Shown here: piece by piece, positions 1 through 9,950 of the stretch
Layout of the letters: each line of letters opens with the position of its first letter
How positions within the stretch are numbered: position 1 is the stretch's first letter
Source: an archaeon
Lineage (GTDB): Archaea > Asgardarchaeota > Heimdallarchaeia > Heimdallarchaeales > Kariarchaeaceae
Reading direction: 5' to 3'
Assembly: GCA_024280435.1 (NCBI GenBank)
Contig: JAJRQD010000110.1
Coordinates: forward strand, 1 to 46,817
Length of the DNA: 46,817 nucleotides
Translations under genes and position numbers: made by a program
Notes under the pieces: model-generated
Databases searched by the model: none
Told to the model about the DNA's origin: nothing
The model's input: the letters and a program-made list of their open reading frames with translations, nothing else

Positions 1-2130
1 TAAACCCCTTAGCAATAATTTTTTCAAATTAGATAGTTTGTTCATTGTATCATATGTGAATATTCCCTGTAACGTTATGAATAATATCACTATTGCTAAT
101 ACTAAAAATACAATGTATTTCTCATAAATCTCATTATTAGGTGGTAATAATAGTTTAACTGATTGATTGGTAATCTCTTCTATACTGTTGATAATATTTT
201 GGTTATTTGAATTGCTATTATTTACTGATTGTATATTAATATACAATCTATTAATTCTGGTAAAATTTTCATAATTGTGATTTAAGCTACCTACAACGAA
301 AAATTCATTTTGACTTTTCTTAATTAGAGGAAAATATTTGATAACTTTAGTCGATAAATAGGTTGATATTTGTTCTGTATCATTAATTCCGTAATTTATT
401 GGGAAATTTAGATCACTTTTAATGTCTATTTTATCTGCAAATTTATCCTCAACATAAGCATTGTTAATATTTAGTTCATCTATCTCAGCTATATTTAGCA
501 ATTCTGGAAAGATATTATTAATTATTTTGAAATCTGTAAGATATAGAGTATAACCGACTATGTAATTCTGTTGTGAAATACTCAGTGGTAATATATCTTT
601 AATACCATTTATATTCACAATGTCTTCAAATAGATTATAATCAACACCATCATCAAATTCAAGAACTAAATCTGATGGATATTGCATATTACTTTCTGTT
701 GCAATAAAATTATTGAATGCTGAGAAATTTGAAAAAATTATCAATAAACTCCAACAAATTACTAGTAAATATTGAATAGTAAATTTATATTTATGATTAC
801 CTTTGATAAAATATTTCATTAATAGACTTTTAATGTGATAGGATTTTGTTTTTACTCTATTTTGTATAATGTATGATATAATTTCTGCGAAAAGTAGACC
901 TGAAATATAGAAAAGAGCAATTGAAACAATAAAGTCTAGTATTAATTTTGTTTCAGAAGGAATTAATAGACTTATTGATTTAACTATTATTCTAAAATAA
1001 ATAATAGACAAAAAAATTAATAATACATAATTAAATAACCTTTTTGATTTATTACCGGTATTATCCGTTATACTAGTTGTTGATTGAATATAGTTTTGAT
1101 ATCGATATAAAATTAAAATCATAATAATAATTGAAGATATGAGTATATTTGCAGTGATAGGTATGCTTGTCTTATTTCTGAAAAATAAAAATGAAATTAC
1201 AGTTATACTATAAGCTACAATATCATGAATAACTGGTAAAATAAGTAAAATTATTTTTTTCTGTTCATTGTTAGCACCTCTTTTTTCGAAACTATCAGTT
1301 TTTATGATGCACCCATCCAAATATGCCAATGATATCAATTCAAGTAACCATGAGGAAACTAAAATAGTTATAATAGTTAAAGTTGTAATGATTCTGTCCA
1401 AAATAATCTTGTAAGAGTTGACATATATGCTGTAACTCTCAATTTGTATGCTATCCGAACCTATATTGTTACTTAATAGAAAATTCTGTATATTTTTTTC
1501 TAGATTTGATATATAAGAATTATAGTTATCAATGGTCGCAAATGCAGAATAGAGTAATGATGTATAATAAATAAGTTTCAATGAATTCAATTGTATTTTG
1601 ATATTCATTGATTGATTTAATGAAATTAATGTGTTCAAATTGATAATTAAATCAACTTCATCTGGTAATTTTATCGAACTTGGTAATAAAATATTATCTA
1701 GATCTGTAATAAGGTTGATATCTGATCTTGATACATTTATCAAACTATTTTTGAATTTACCAAACTCAATACCTACATTATAATTACTACTCTGATTTAT
1801 CAATAATTCAATTAATAAATATCCGCCTTCATGCTCTATTTTTTCAGGAGATTTAGTTTCCCAAGACATAAATATATTATTTAATGTGTTAATTTTCCTG
1901 GAAAAAACATCTAATGAACTATTTTCGTTGACAGTTTGCAAATTAAATGCAGTATTCACATATAGTTCAGTTTCAGTATTATCTAATTGATGCTGAATAT
2001 TTTTCATTGTTATAAATGAATTAGCAAGTAAAAATAAATTAACAAGTATGATAATTAACATCGAGAATAATATATTCTTGAAAAATAACCTCTTATTTCT
2101 TCTCCAAAATAAAAAATAAAGATATTTCAT
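1..2130 (-). CDS. FtsX/MacB-like ABC exporter permease (partial, runs off left edge)
   Basis: Reading the minus strand from the ATG at 2130, the frame is open through base 1: I checked every codon and found no stop, so at least 710 residues are encoded and the C-terminus lies outside the window. The N-terminus (MKYLYFLFWRRNKRLFFKN) has a basic stretch followed by one strongly hydrophobic segment, then a long hydrophilic Asn/Ser-rich region, then several hydrophobic blocks. This is the layout of FtsX/MacB-type permeases, which use ATP hydrolysed by a LolD-like partner to drive movement in an extracytoplasmic domain. It begins 10 bases after the ATPase stop, so it is the third gene of the operon permease > ATPase > permease. 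The substrate cannot be told from sequence. Confidence 0.8.
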   Translation of the reverse strand, partial: MKYLYFLFWRRNKRLFFKNILFSMLIIILVNLFLLANSFITMKNIQHQLDNTETELYVNTAFNLQTVNENSSLDVFSRKINTLNNIFMSWETKSPEKIEHEGGYLLIELLINQSSNYNVGIEFGKFKNSLINVSRSDINLITDLDNILLPSSIKLPDEVDLIINLNTLISLNQSMNIKIQLNSLKLIYYTSLLYSAFATIDNYNSYISNLEKNIQNFLLSNNIGSDSIQIESYSIYVNSYKIILDRIITTLTIITILVSSWLLELISLAYLDGCIIKTDSFEKRGANNEQKKIILLILPVIHDIVAYSITVISFLFFRNKTSIPITANILISSIIIMILILYRYQNYIQSTTSITDNTGNKSKRLFNYVLLIFLSIIYFRIIVKSISLLIPSETKLILDFIVSIALFYISGLLFAEIISYIIQNRVKTKSYHIKSLLMKYFIKGNHKYKFTIQYLLVICWSLLIIFSNFSAFNNFIATESNMQYPSDLVLEFDDGVDYNLFEDIVNINGIKDILPLSISQQNYIVGYTLYLTDFKIINNIFPELLNIAEIDELNINNAYVEDKFADKIDIKSDLNFPINYGINDTEQISTYLSTKVIKYFPLIKKSQNEFFVVGSLNHNYENFTRINRLYINIQSVNNSNSNNQNIINSIEEITNQSVKLLLPPNNEIYEKYIVFLVLAIVILFITLQGIFTYDTMNKLSNLKKLLLRGL

Positions 2131-2140
2131 TCGCAGCACC

Positions 2141-2797
2141 TTAGTTAGATATTTTCACAATTCGATCGACTTGATCTAAAATAAATTCATCATGAGTTGC
2201 AATAATCAATGTTTTTTGTAATTGTCGTGTTTGGTTTATAAGAAGATTAATTACATTATCCGAATTTTTCTTATCAAGATTACCAGTTGGTTCATCAGCA
2301 AGAATAATTTGTGGATTATTAGCCAAGGCAACAGCAATTGCAACTCTTTGCCTTTCTCCTCCTGATATATAAGGTGGAAAAGATTTTTCATATCTTTCAA
2401 TCCCGAGAATAGTTAATAATTCATGAACTCTCTCATCGATCTCATTTTTGCTTTTTTTTGCTATAAGCATAGGTAAAGCTATATTTTCAAATATATTGAA
2501 CTCATTAATCAAATTGAAGTCTTGATAAATTAATCCTACATGATCTCGTCGGTACAGTACTAAATCATTATCACTAACTTTTGCTATATTTTTATTACCC
2601 ACAAAAATATCGCCACTTGTTGGTCTTAATACACCACCTATACAATTTAATATTGTGGATTTTCCACTACCACTAGGTCCTGAAAGAGCAATGATCTCAC
2701 CCTTTTCGAAAGTTTGACTAAAGTTTTCAATTGCAACAGTGTCAACATGTCCACTGTAAATTTTATATAATGAATCTATCTTAATTTCGTTATCCAT
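2141..2797 (-). CDS. LolD/MacB-type ABC transporter ATPase
   Basis: This is a compact ABC ATPase of 218 residues. Walker A GPSGSGKST is at about 40-48, the signature SGGERQR at 145-151, Walker B IILADEP at 164-170, and an ATHDE H-loop near the C-terminus, all intact. The TGNLD after Walker B is typical of the LolD/MacB/FtsE group that pairs with FtsX-like permeases. I chose the ATG at 2797 over an in-frame ATG at 2821: an AGGAG ribosome-binding site lies 8-9 bases before it, and this start leaves one base after the stop of the upstream permease, whereas the longer reading overlaps it by 23 bases. It would energise the two flanking permeases as a heterodimer (inference). Confidence 0.93.
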   Translation of the reverse strand: MDNEIKIDSLYKIYSGHVDTVAIENFSQTFEKGEIIALSGPSGSGKSTILNCIGGVLRPTSGDIFVGNKNIAKVSDNDLVLYRRDHVGLIYQDFNLINEFNIFENIALPMLIAKKSKNEIDERVHELLTILGIERYEKSFPPYISGGERQRVAIAVALANNPQIILADEPTGNLDKKNSDNVINLLINQTRQLQKTLIIATHDEFILDQVDRIVKISN

Positions 2798-2798
2798 G

Positions 2799-5417
2799 TT
2801 ATTTTCTCCTGGTCTTTTCATTTAAATACATTGTAGCATTATCCTTTGTAATAGTTTGAATTTTTCTTCCTAAAACAATATTCACTATCTGACCTCCAAC
2901 TAAACCCCCAATCACTGTTAATGAAATAGTTGTAAATATCGAAAATTGTAAGTTTAACCCATTCAATAATAATCCATATGGTATATTATTTTTTAGATAT
3001 ATAATACCTAAATTTAACCCTATTATATTACCGATATATATTGCCTCGATCAATTTTCTAAAAATCTCCGAGGTATATTTTTTTCTTAAATAAATGTCTG
3101 ATAATCCTCTGGTACCAAGTTGCTTTAATTCTGCTTTAATATGATCTAGCCCAATTTGTCCGAATATCACATACGCTATTGGTAATATGAACAGCACAAA
3201 AATCAAATCCAATGTGATGAATAAATTTATAGATGGATTTTTTTCAATAAATGTATCAGAAGGTTTGCTAATAGATACATCATTCTCAGTTAATTTTAAT
3301 GATGCAAGTGTGTCCTCAATTGTTTTATCAAGAATATCTGAATTGGATGAAATTTCAGGTTTTAACTTTACTATGAAACCATTTGCTCCAGGTTTATAAT
3401 TTTTGTTTGATAATAATTCATTGAACAGATCATGTGATAATATAATTCCACTTATAAACTCATTTATTATTGGAAACTCATCTATTATACCAATTATTTC
3501 GAGGTTTTTTATTATTATCGTCTCTGTAACATGTGTGCTGGAATCCTCAAAATCTATGGAAATATCTATTTGATCACCTTTGCGAAAAACTCCTTGTGTA
3601 GCTAATTCTTGAGAAATAATCAAATTTTCACTTGTTAATTTCTGAACTAAATCCTCGAAATAATCTTCACCAAGGGCATGGTTCCATCTTGAATTCTCAG
3701 GTAATGAATAAAAAGTTTTATCAATAAAATTGAAATTAATATCTGAATAAGTTTTTTGTTCTTGAATTAAAGCTCCATATCCATGAGAAAATGGCACTAC
3801 TCTATCTATGGTAGCAACATTTTTATTAAGATTCAATAGATCGGTATTGCCAAAATAACCTTCAATTTTATTAATATTAAAATCACCTATGGGTGTTTCA
3901 GATGTTAAGGCATCATCAAGATAATTTTGACCTGTTTGTGCTGTGATGAGGAATATGATCAATGCGAACAATGATAATGTAATTACTCTTTGCCTGTTGA
4001 ATTTGCGTATTCCCCTGTTGAATAATCTAGTAACAAGTGGTTTTACATCATATAATGATTGTTGTTTGTGCTGTATATCCGGTTTCAATAAGACAATAAA
4101 TCCAAGTGAGATAATTATTAATCCTGCCATATCAATTATTTGATTAATTTTATTATTGAAAATTGGAAATACTACTTTAGGTAGAATAAATGTCATCAGC
4201 AGATTAACTGCAAAGGTTATTGTAATTGCAATCTTTGCAATTTTTATTCTAAATATTTTTGTGTCATTCTTCCCATGCTTTTCTATTTTAGGATTTTCGA
4301 TTGGTGATACCGAAATTATCTGATAGGCTTTAATACTTGCGATTGCAATAAATAACAATAAAAATACATCTATAATTATTTTGAAATCAAATAAAGATCC
4401 AAAAGTCAAAATAACTAGACTTGAAAAAAATATTGCTGATAAAATAGATATAATTAAATTTATAAACTCAATAATTAACAATAATTGTTGTATTTTTCTT
4501 ATTGACATACCCCTTGTCCATAATAGTCTAGATTTTTCTTTATGTTCTTTAGTCTCTTGAAAAAGAAGAGAAAATATGGCAAGTGCAATTAATAAGTTTG
4601 GAATACTAAGAATTTGTATTATAATTACCTGTTCTTCAATAAATCTGTCATAAGCATCAATTTCATTAGATACCATTGAGTTAAAGTAAATCTCGGTGTT
4701 TTTTATTGCATAAATAATTAATTCATCAAGAATTATTTTTTGATAATTTGCAATATAATCACGCAGTTCATCAATTGATTTCTGTTTGGTCCAACCATCT
4801 GGAAAGGTAGAAGCAATCATTACATTTACTTGATCAATGTCCACACTGTTTTTGCTCACAATTTCCCATCCTAATTCTATTGTTCCATACATTATATCTG
4901 GTTGAATAAAATCAAGATCAGTAAATATACTCTCTGTTATTATAATATCCCTGTACACATCATTATTTTCTATATTTGTAGGTAGAAAATTTATCGTGGA
5001 ATTATCAATTAATTTAATTTGATCATCAATTGAGGATAATTTGGAATTGGCATAGACTTCATTGGTATTCATATTAAATTTAGCTAATAAATCTGTTGAA
5101 AGCCCAATATAAGTCACGTTTGAGAATGTATTATTGATTAATACTTTTGCTTTTAAAAAAATAATAAAATTATTTAATTGTTGGTTTATCATATTTTCCT
5201 TCAATGTAAAAAATTTTGTACTGTCTATCTGTCCGCGTGATACAACAGTGAATAGATCTATATTGACAGCCTCTACATTATTAACCGTGCTATTATTTAA
5301 TGGAATTGTAATACCTATCAGAACCAATCCAATTAACATAAATAATACAAAATAAAGTAATATCGATTGTATATTGAACTTTATTGTACTTTTATAGAAT
5401 TTATATATTAATCGCAT
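2799..5417 (-). CDS. FtsX/MacB-like ABC exporter permease
   Basis: The product is an 872-residue membrane protein and the first gene of the three-gene exporter operon. A hydrophobic segment at about 15-38 is followed by a hydrophilic presumed extracytoplasmic domain (about 45-255), then a bundle of hydrophobic segments (about 260-450), a second segment at about 478-495, a second extracytoplasmic domain (about 500-735), and three C-terminal segments (from about 738). This duplicated arrangement is known for FtsX-family permeases with two MacB-periplasmic-like domains. It shares the RG(M/L)S sequence after the membrane bundle (LLWTRGMSIRKI, LGTRGLSDIYL), usual for the family. What it exports is not visible in the sequence. 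Confidence 0.85.
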   Translation of the reverse strand: MRLIYKFYKSTIKFNIQSILLYFVLFMLIGLVLIGITIPLNNSTVNNVEAVNIDLFTVVSRGQIDSTKFFTLKENMINQQLNNFIIFLKAKVLINNTFSNVTYIGLSTDLLAKFNMNTNEVYANSKLSSIDDQIKLIDNSTINFLPTNIENNDVYRDIIITESIFTDLDFIQPDIMYGTIELGWEIVSKNSVDIDQVNVMIASTFPDGWTKQKSIDELRDYIANYQKIILDELIIYAIKNTEIYFNSMVSNEIDAYDRFIEEQVIIIQILSIPNLLIALAIFSLLFQETKEHKEKSRLLWTRGMSIRKIQQLLLIIEFINLIISILSAIFFSSLVILTFGSLFDFKIIIDVFLLLFIAIASIKAYQIISVSPIENPKIEKHGKNDTKIFRIKIAKIAITITFAVNLLMTFILPKVVFPIFNNKINQIIDMAGLIIISLGFIVLLKPDIQHKQQSLYDVKPLVTRLFNRGIRKFNRQRVITLSLFALIIFLITAQTGQNYLDDALTSETPIGDFNINKIEGYFGNTDLLNLNKNVATIDRVVPFSHGYGALIQEQKTYSDINFNFIDKTFYSLPENSRWNHALGEDYFEDLVQKLTSENLIISQELATQGVFRKGDQIDISIDFEDSSTHVTETIIIKNLEIIGIIDEFPIINEFISGIILSHDLFNELLSNKNYKPGANGFIVKLKPEISSNSDILDKTIEDTLASLKLTENDVSISKPSDTFIEKNPSINLFITLDLIFVLFILPIAYVIFGQIGLDHIKAELKQLGTRGLSDIYLRKKYTSEIFRKLIEAIYIGNIIGLNLGIIYLKNNIPYGLLLNGLNLQFSIFTTISLTVIGGLVGGQIVNIVLGRKIQTITKDNATMYLNEKTRRK

Positions 5418-6399
5418 TTATTACTTTCTCACCATTATCCGAAATTAACAGAAATATAAACATTATCCATCAAGATTGGAAAGATATATAATTACAATTA
5501 TTATTAATATTGTATTTAATTATATTAAAATATGCCAAGTTTTTTTTTTGGAAAATAACATTAATTAACAATATAAAAGAACTAGCTTAATCATTAAATT
5601 ATACAGAAATCACTAAACATAGTAATACTCAAATCATTATTTTTACAAATATGTAACAGTATAAATTGTGTATTGATCAATCCGTAAAAAATTAACAAAA
5701 GCATATTGAAATTTATATACATGTGCATTTCTGATCAAATCCCAATATATATTAACAATGCAGACATTTCCAGGCTTCATTTTCAAATTGTGCAAATATA
5801 TGATAGTTTCTCACAAGAATAAAGTAGGTATTGTAGGACATGTCATCATAAAATTATCAACTGTTTTTATCAAGAAAGGCATAACTTCCAATAGAGTTGA
5901 AGGTGAATTTTGTAATTTCGATCTGAGTGTTCCAGTAAGTGGTAGAAAAAATTTCATTTCTTATCAGAATATGGTTGATAGATGGTTACAACCTGGTATT
6001 TCATTTGATGATATTAATTGTTATATGTTGCTTAAATCTGATTATGTTACAGATCCAACTGAAAGTATTTAATTAAATTTTAAAATTAAATATAGTATCA
6101 ACAGCTGATAAACACCTTATTTTCAGTAAGCTCTCTCAAAAATATGTTTACAATATATTTTTAATATTTTAATTTACTCACCAGAAGTCCTCTTTCCTTC
6201 ATGAAAATATTGAGGATCAGAAAAGAGTACCAGTGATAATTCCCTGTAAATTATTGATAAATAATGACTGTGGTAATTGTTCAACCCTTGTGTTTCAGTT
6301 CGTACTATTGTCTTTATTTTATTCGATATTACAAATTATTAGAATATCTATAGATAATATATTTATTTATGATGATGTCATCAAAAGAGTAGAAAATAT
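5418..6399. other. Long intergenic region between two divergently read ABC operons
   Basis: These 982 bases separate the minus-strand FtsX-type operon from the plus-strand ABC-2 operon and should hold both promoters. The sequence is very AT-rich, with a T9 run near 5532. One plausible small gene (5758-6072) is listed separately. In the last 80 bases before the ABC-2 ATPase there are TATA-like stretches (around 6352-6372), but none stands out as the single promoter. Confidence 0.6.
5758..6072 (+). CDS. Hypothetical 104-residue protein
   Basis: I do not recognise this protein. It encodes 104 residues starting MQTFPGFIFKLCKYM, with a middle section (VGIVGHVIIKLSTVFIKKG) and a mixed C-terminal half that includes VPVSGRKNFISYQNM. 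The composition looks like a soluble alpha/beta protein rather than random translation of AT-rich DNA, since Gly, Asp and Pro are well represented. No membrane segment or zinc site is apparent. It has no clear ribosome-binding site and stands alone between two operons. It could be a genuine orphan gene, the remains of a larger gene, or a chance reading frame. Confidence 0.35.
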   Translation: MQTFPGFIFKLCKYMIVSHKNKVGIVGHVIIKLSTVFIKKGITSNRVEGEFCNFDLSVPVSGRKNFISYQNMVDRWLQPGISFDDINCYMLLKSDYVTDPTESI

Positions 6400-7359
6400 A
6401 TGAGTGAATTGATAATTCAAGCAAAGCAGCTATCAAAGAAGTTTGGGGATTTTGAGGCTGTTAAGAAGGTAACACTTGAGATCCCCAAGGGAATTGTCTA
6501 TGGATTTCTTGGTCCAAATGGTGCAGGAAAGACAACATCTCTGAAAATGCTGACTGGATTGCTTATTCCAACCAGTGGGGAGATTAGAATTAATGATCTA
6601 GATCCGGGTAAATCAACTGATAATACAACTATCAAGAGTATGATAGGATTGATTCCACAGGAGATTGTGATTTGGGATGATCTGACAGTTCATGAGAATC
6701 TTATGCTGATGGCAGCAATCTATGAGGTTCCAAAGGATATTGCCAAGAAACGTGTGAAAAAGTTGATCTGTGATATACATCTTGAGGATAAAAGAGATAC
6801 ACTAGGCAAGAAATTATCTGGTGGATTGAAGAGAAGGTTGAATATAATCATGGCATTGGTACATGAACCGGAGATTGTAGTGTGTGATGAGCCCACTCCT
6901 GGTCTTGATCCACAATCACGTGCATTGGTATGGGATTTTATTCAGGATCTCACCCGAGTTAAGAATAAAACAGTGATTCTAACTACTCACTTCATGGAGG
7001 AGGCAGATAAACTATCTGATATAGTGGCAATCATAGACAATGGTGAGATACTGAAAATAGATACTCCAGATAATCTTAAGAATTCAATTGGAGAGGGAGA
7101 TCTTATAGAGATTAATCTTAATGATGATAATTTACTTGCTGAGGCAGAGAGAAGATTACAGGATTTCAAAGGATTGGAAGAGGTGCTGGTACGTGATAGC
7201 ATTCTCAGTGTTAGAACTCTGAATGCTCCCTCAAAACTGGCAAATATTCTTAATGCAATAGAAGCAATTGATGGTCTAGAGGTATCTGATATGAAGATAA
7301 GAAAAAGCACACTTGAGGATGTATTTTTGCATCTCACAGGTAGAAAGTTGAGGGAATAG
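6400..7359 (+). CDS. ABC-2 type transporter ATPase
   Basis: This is a 319-residue ATPase of the ABC-2 (drug/lipid/polysaccharide export) class. Walker A GPNGAGKTT is at 38-46, the Q-loop in IPQE near 86, signature LSGGLKRR at 139-146, Walker B VVCDEP at 160-165 followed by TPGLD, and the H-loop TTHF near 195. After the nucleotide-binding domain (to about 230) there is a C-terminal extension ending in TLEDVFLHLTGRKLRE, the usual tail of NatA/DrrA-like subunits. It is the first gene of a tight operon: two bases separate it from the next gene. It powers the two permeases downstream; the substrate is unknown. Confidence 0.93.
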   Translation: MSELIIQAKQLSKKFGDFEAVKKVTLEIPKGIVYGFLGPNGAGKTTSLKMLTGLLIPTSGEIRINDLDPGKSTDNTTIKSMIGLIPQEIVIWDDLTVHENLMLMAAIYEVPKDIAKKRVKKLICDIHLEDKRDTLGKKLSGGLKRRLNIIMALVHEPEIVVCDEPTPGLDPQSRALVWDFIQDLTRVKNKTVILTTHFMEEADKLSDIVAIIDNGEILKIDTPDNLKNSIGEGDLIEINLNDDNLLAEAERRLQDFKGLEEVLVRDSILSVRTLNAPSKLANILNAIEAIDGLEVSDMKIRKSTLEDVFLHLTGRKLRE

Positions 7360-7361
7360 CT

Positions 7362-8645
7362 ATGATCTCAAGTATTATGAACAAATTCTACAGGGAATTC
7401 ATCAGAAACAAGATCAGTATCGGATTAGTATTTGCATTTCCACTGTTCTTTCTTATCATTTTCAATGTATCTTTTGGAGGTACTGTGATCACCTCTGGTA
7501 GTACGTATGATATTGCAGTGATCAATGATGATAGTGGTATTCCAGGTGATATTGCAGCAGTTCTCAATAATACCGGATTTCCACAGAATTGGATTGAAGA
7601 TGGTATTGGTAAAAATCTTACTGATATAATTTTTGATATGAGATATGAGGAGGATGGAAAAGCATTATTCAACAGGGTTGTTGTTGACAGAGCAGATATT
7701 GATTCAGCTATTGAAAATGAGCTATCTTTGGTAATGATTATACCTGAGAATTTCTCACTGTCCATTCTTAATATACTGAATAACAATGCCAAATTAAGAA
7801 ATCAGAGTTCTATTCCATTTCTGGAGGTGGTATCTGCCACTATTGATATGTATGGTGATGAGAGATCTCAAGCTTTTGATATCTCAAAAACTATACTTCA
7901 GAACTTGATAAATACATTTATTGGATTTATTGGAGATGTGGATTTTGAGACGGGTAGTATTATAATCAATACAGAATCCATACTTCCAGTGAGAGAGGAT
8001 ATAACAATATTTGATTTTATTGCATCGGGTATATTTGTATTCGCTACTATACTTAGTACATCCTATTTTGCAGGATTAGTACTTACTGATGAGGAAAATG
8101 GAGTAATGGACAGGTACAAGGTATCATTGATCAATCCCCAGAAATATACCATTGCATTCTCTATATTTGCATTTGCAATCATGATGATACAGGCAGTATT
8201 CTTACTTGCTTCTGCATATTTTCTGTTTGGTTTCAAACCTGCAGGTTCCTTCATCTATGCATTCATAATATTGGTACTGTTATCTCTTGCAAATCTTGGA
8301 TTCATATTCACTGCAGGTGCATTTTTCAAATCATCAGACACTGCTGGATCTGTCATTGGATTTGCAAGCTCTATTCTTGGATTTGCATCGGGTTCATTCA
8401 TGAACATGCCAAAAATTGTTCTGATAAAAAATATATTACCATTTACAAGTGGCAGTCCCGATCTTTTACTATGGGATCTGTTACCATGGACCCATGCCAA
8501 TAATGCATTGAAGCTGGTGTTATTACTGGATTACAACTTATCAGAGGTGATTGGAGATCTGATACTTCTGGTAATTATGGGTATAGTATGGTATATTATC
8601 GGATTATACTATTATAGCAAACGCAGATTTGCAATCGAGGTGTAA
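7362..8645 (+). CDS. ABC-2 type transporter permease
   Basis: The product is a 427-residue permease with one N-terminal hydrophobic segment (about 18-38), a long extracytoplasmic domain (about 40-210), and a block of five or six hydrophobic segments (about 215-420). The segment order matches the ABC2_membrane_3 type. The sequence FAGLVLTDEENGVMDRYKVSLINP near the first helix of the bundle is the usual cytoplasmic coupling region, where an acidic pair precedes the short helix that touches the ATPase. It begins two bases after the ATPase stop and ends two bases before a second permease of the same length, so the active transporter is probably a heterodimer. Confidence 0.88.
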   Translation: MISSIMNKFYREFIRNKISIGLVFAFPLFFLIIFNVSFGGTVITSGSTYDIAVINDDSGIPGDIAAVLNNTGFPQNWIEDGIGKNLTDIIFDMRYEEDGKALFNRVVVDRADIDSAIENELSLVMIIPENFSLSILNILNNNAKLRNQSSIPFLEVVSATIDMYGDERSQAFDISKTILQNLINTFIGFIGDVDFETGSIIINTESILPVREDITIFDFIASGIFVFATILSTSYFAGLVLTDEENGVMDRYKVSLINPQKYTIAFSIFAFAIMMIQAVFLLASAYFLFGFKPAGSFIYAFIILVLLSLANLGFIFTAGAFFKSSDTAGSVIGFASSILGFASGSFMNMPKIVLIKNILPFTSGSPDLLLWDLLPWTHANNALKLVLLLDYNLSEVIGDLILLVIMGIVWYIIGLYYYSKRRFAIEV

Positions 8646-8647
8646 TT

Positions 8648-9931
8648 ATGTTATACGCGTTAATAATGAAAACAATCAAACAAACAGTTAGAAATAGATC
8701 TAGATTATTAATTATCATACTTTCACCCATTTTATTCTTTGGTTTCTTTGGATATGTATTTACTCCACAAGAGTCTGGATTAGTTCTGAATATTGGTTTT
8801 ATCAATGAGGATACGGGGTATTCCTCGGATTACACAGGTATAATTCCAAATTCTTTCTCAAGTGCAGATAGAAATACACTATCTGATATGTTTTTTGATC
8901 TGTTTGAGAACTATACTATCACAGTACTTCCGTCATTCAACAGATCGAATACACAACTAGATCTGATCTCCTATTCTGATGAACAGACTATGATTAATAA
9001 TGTGGAAACAAACCGAATTGATATTGGTATAATTATGCCTGCCGACTTCACAGAGGTGATACTAGGTATTTATAATTTGAATTACTACTCAATCAATGGT
9101 GTATTTTTACAGGATCTTCCAACTGAGGTGAGTAACACCACAATCAGAGTACTGGGTGATCCAAGTCTGACTGACTATCAGACTGCATATTCTCTATTCT
9201 CAGATATCTTGAATTCATTCACAGAGAGTATATATGGAGAGGAGGTATTCTCAGATACTGAATTTGCAGGTGGTGAAATTGAATATAATATACATAATAT
9301 TGGAAGTGATATCTCAGAATATCATTACTTTGTAGGTGGCTTTCTGGTCTTCCTGGTTTTGCTCAATATGATAAATGTTGCTGGAATAATGGCAGAAGAG
9401 AAAGAAACAGGTACAATTAATCGAATTAAATTATCTTTGATGCCTAGTTATAAATTGTTCATTGCAATCACTGTCATGCAGATACTGACAATGACTGTTC
9501 AGCTATTCATTTCGGCAATTATTATAAAATTACAGGGAGTAGATATATCATTTATCGGATGGATAAATATCTTTATAGTCATGCAAATTGCGAATGTGAA
9601 TATTACTGGGATTGGATTGATCATAGCATCATTCTCAAGATCACAGAAGGATGCAACTTCTATTGCAGGTATTCTATCATCACCACTTGGATTTTTGAGT
9701 GGTGTATTTGTGCCATTACCAGATGTTTATATTGTGAAATCCATTGATTTGCAATTCTGGGCAATTATCCCATCATATCATGCAGTTACAGCAGTTCAGA
9801 GTATAATTGTTCAGGGTTCTGGTATCACAGAGGTTATCAGTTCATTGATATGGTTGAGTTCATTCTCTATAATCTGGTTTTTCATCGGACTGAAAGTATA
9901 CAATAAGCGAGTGATTAATTCAGATACTTGA
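8648..9931 (+). CDS. ABC-2 type transporter permease
   Basis: This is the second 427-residue permease of the operon, with the same layout as its neighbour: an N-terminal hydrophobic segment (about 18-36), an extracytoplasmic domain (about 40-220), then a multi-helix bundle. The coupling sequence is AGIMAEEKETGTINRIKLSLMP, equivalent to the one in the upstream permease, so the two are paralogues that arose by duplication and now diverge strongly outside such motifs. Spacing of two bases from the upstream gene implies translational coupling. The partner ATPase is at the start of the operon. Confidence 0.88.
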   Translation: MLYALIMKTIKQTVRNRSRLLIIILSPILFFGFFGYVFTPQESGLVLNIGFINEDTGYSSDYTGIIPNSFSSADRNTLSDMFFDLFENYTITVLPSFNRSNTQLDLISYSDEQTMINNVETNRIDIGIIMPADFTEVILGIYNLNYYSINGVFLQDLPTEVSNTTIRVLGDPSLTDYQTAYSLFSDILNSFTESIYGEEVFSDTEFAGGEIEYNIHNIGSDISEYHYFVGGFLVFLVLLNMINVAGIMAEEKETGTINRIKLSLMPSYKLFIAITVMQILTMTVQLFISAIIIKLQGVDISFIGWINIFIVMQIANVNITGIGLIIASFSRSQKDATSIAGILSSPLGFLSGVFVPLPDVYIVKSIDLQFWAIIPSYHAVTAVQSIIVQGSGITEVISSLIWLSSFSIIWFFIGLKVYNKRVINSDT

Positions 9932-9950
9932 CATTTATTTTTTAATGAAT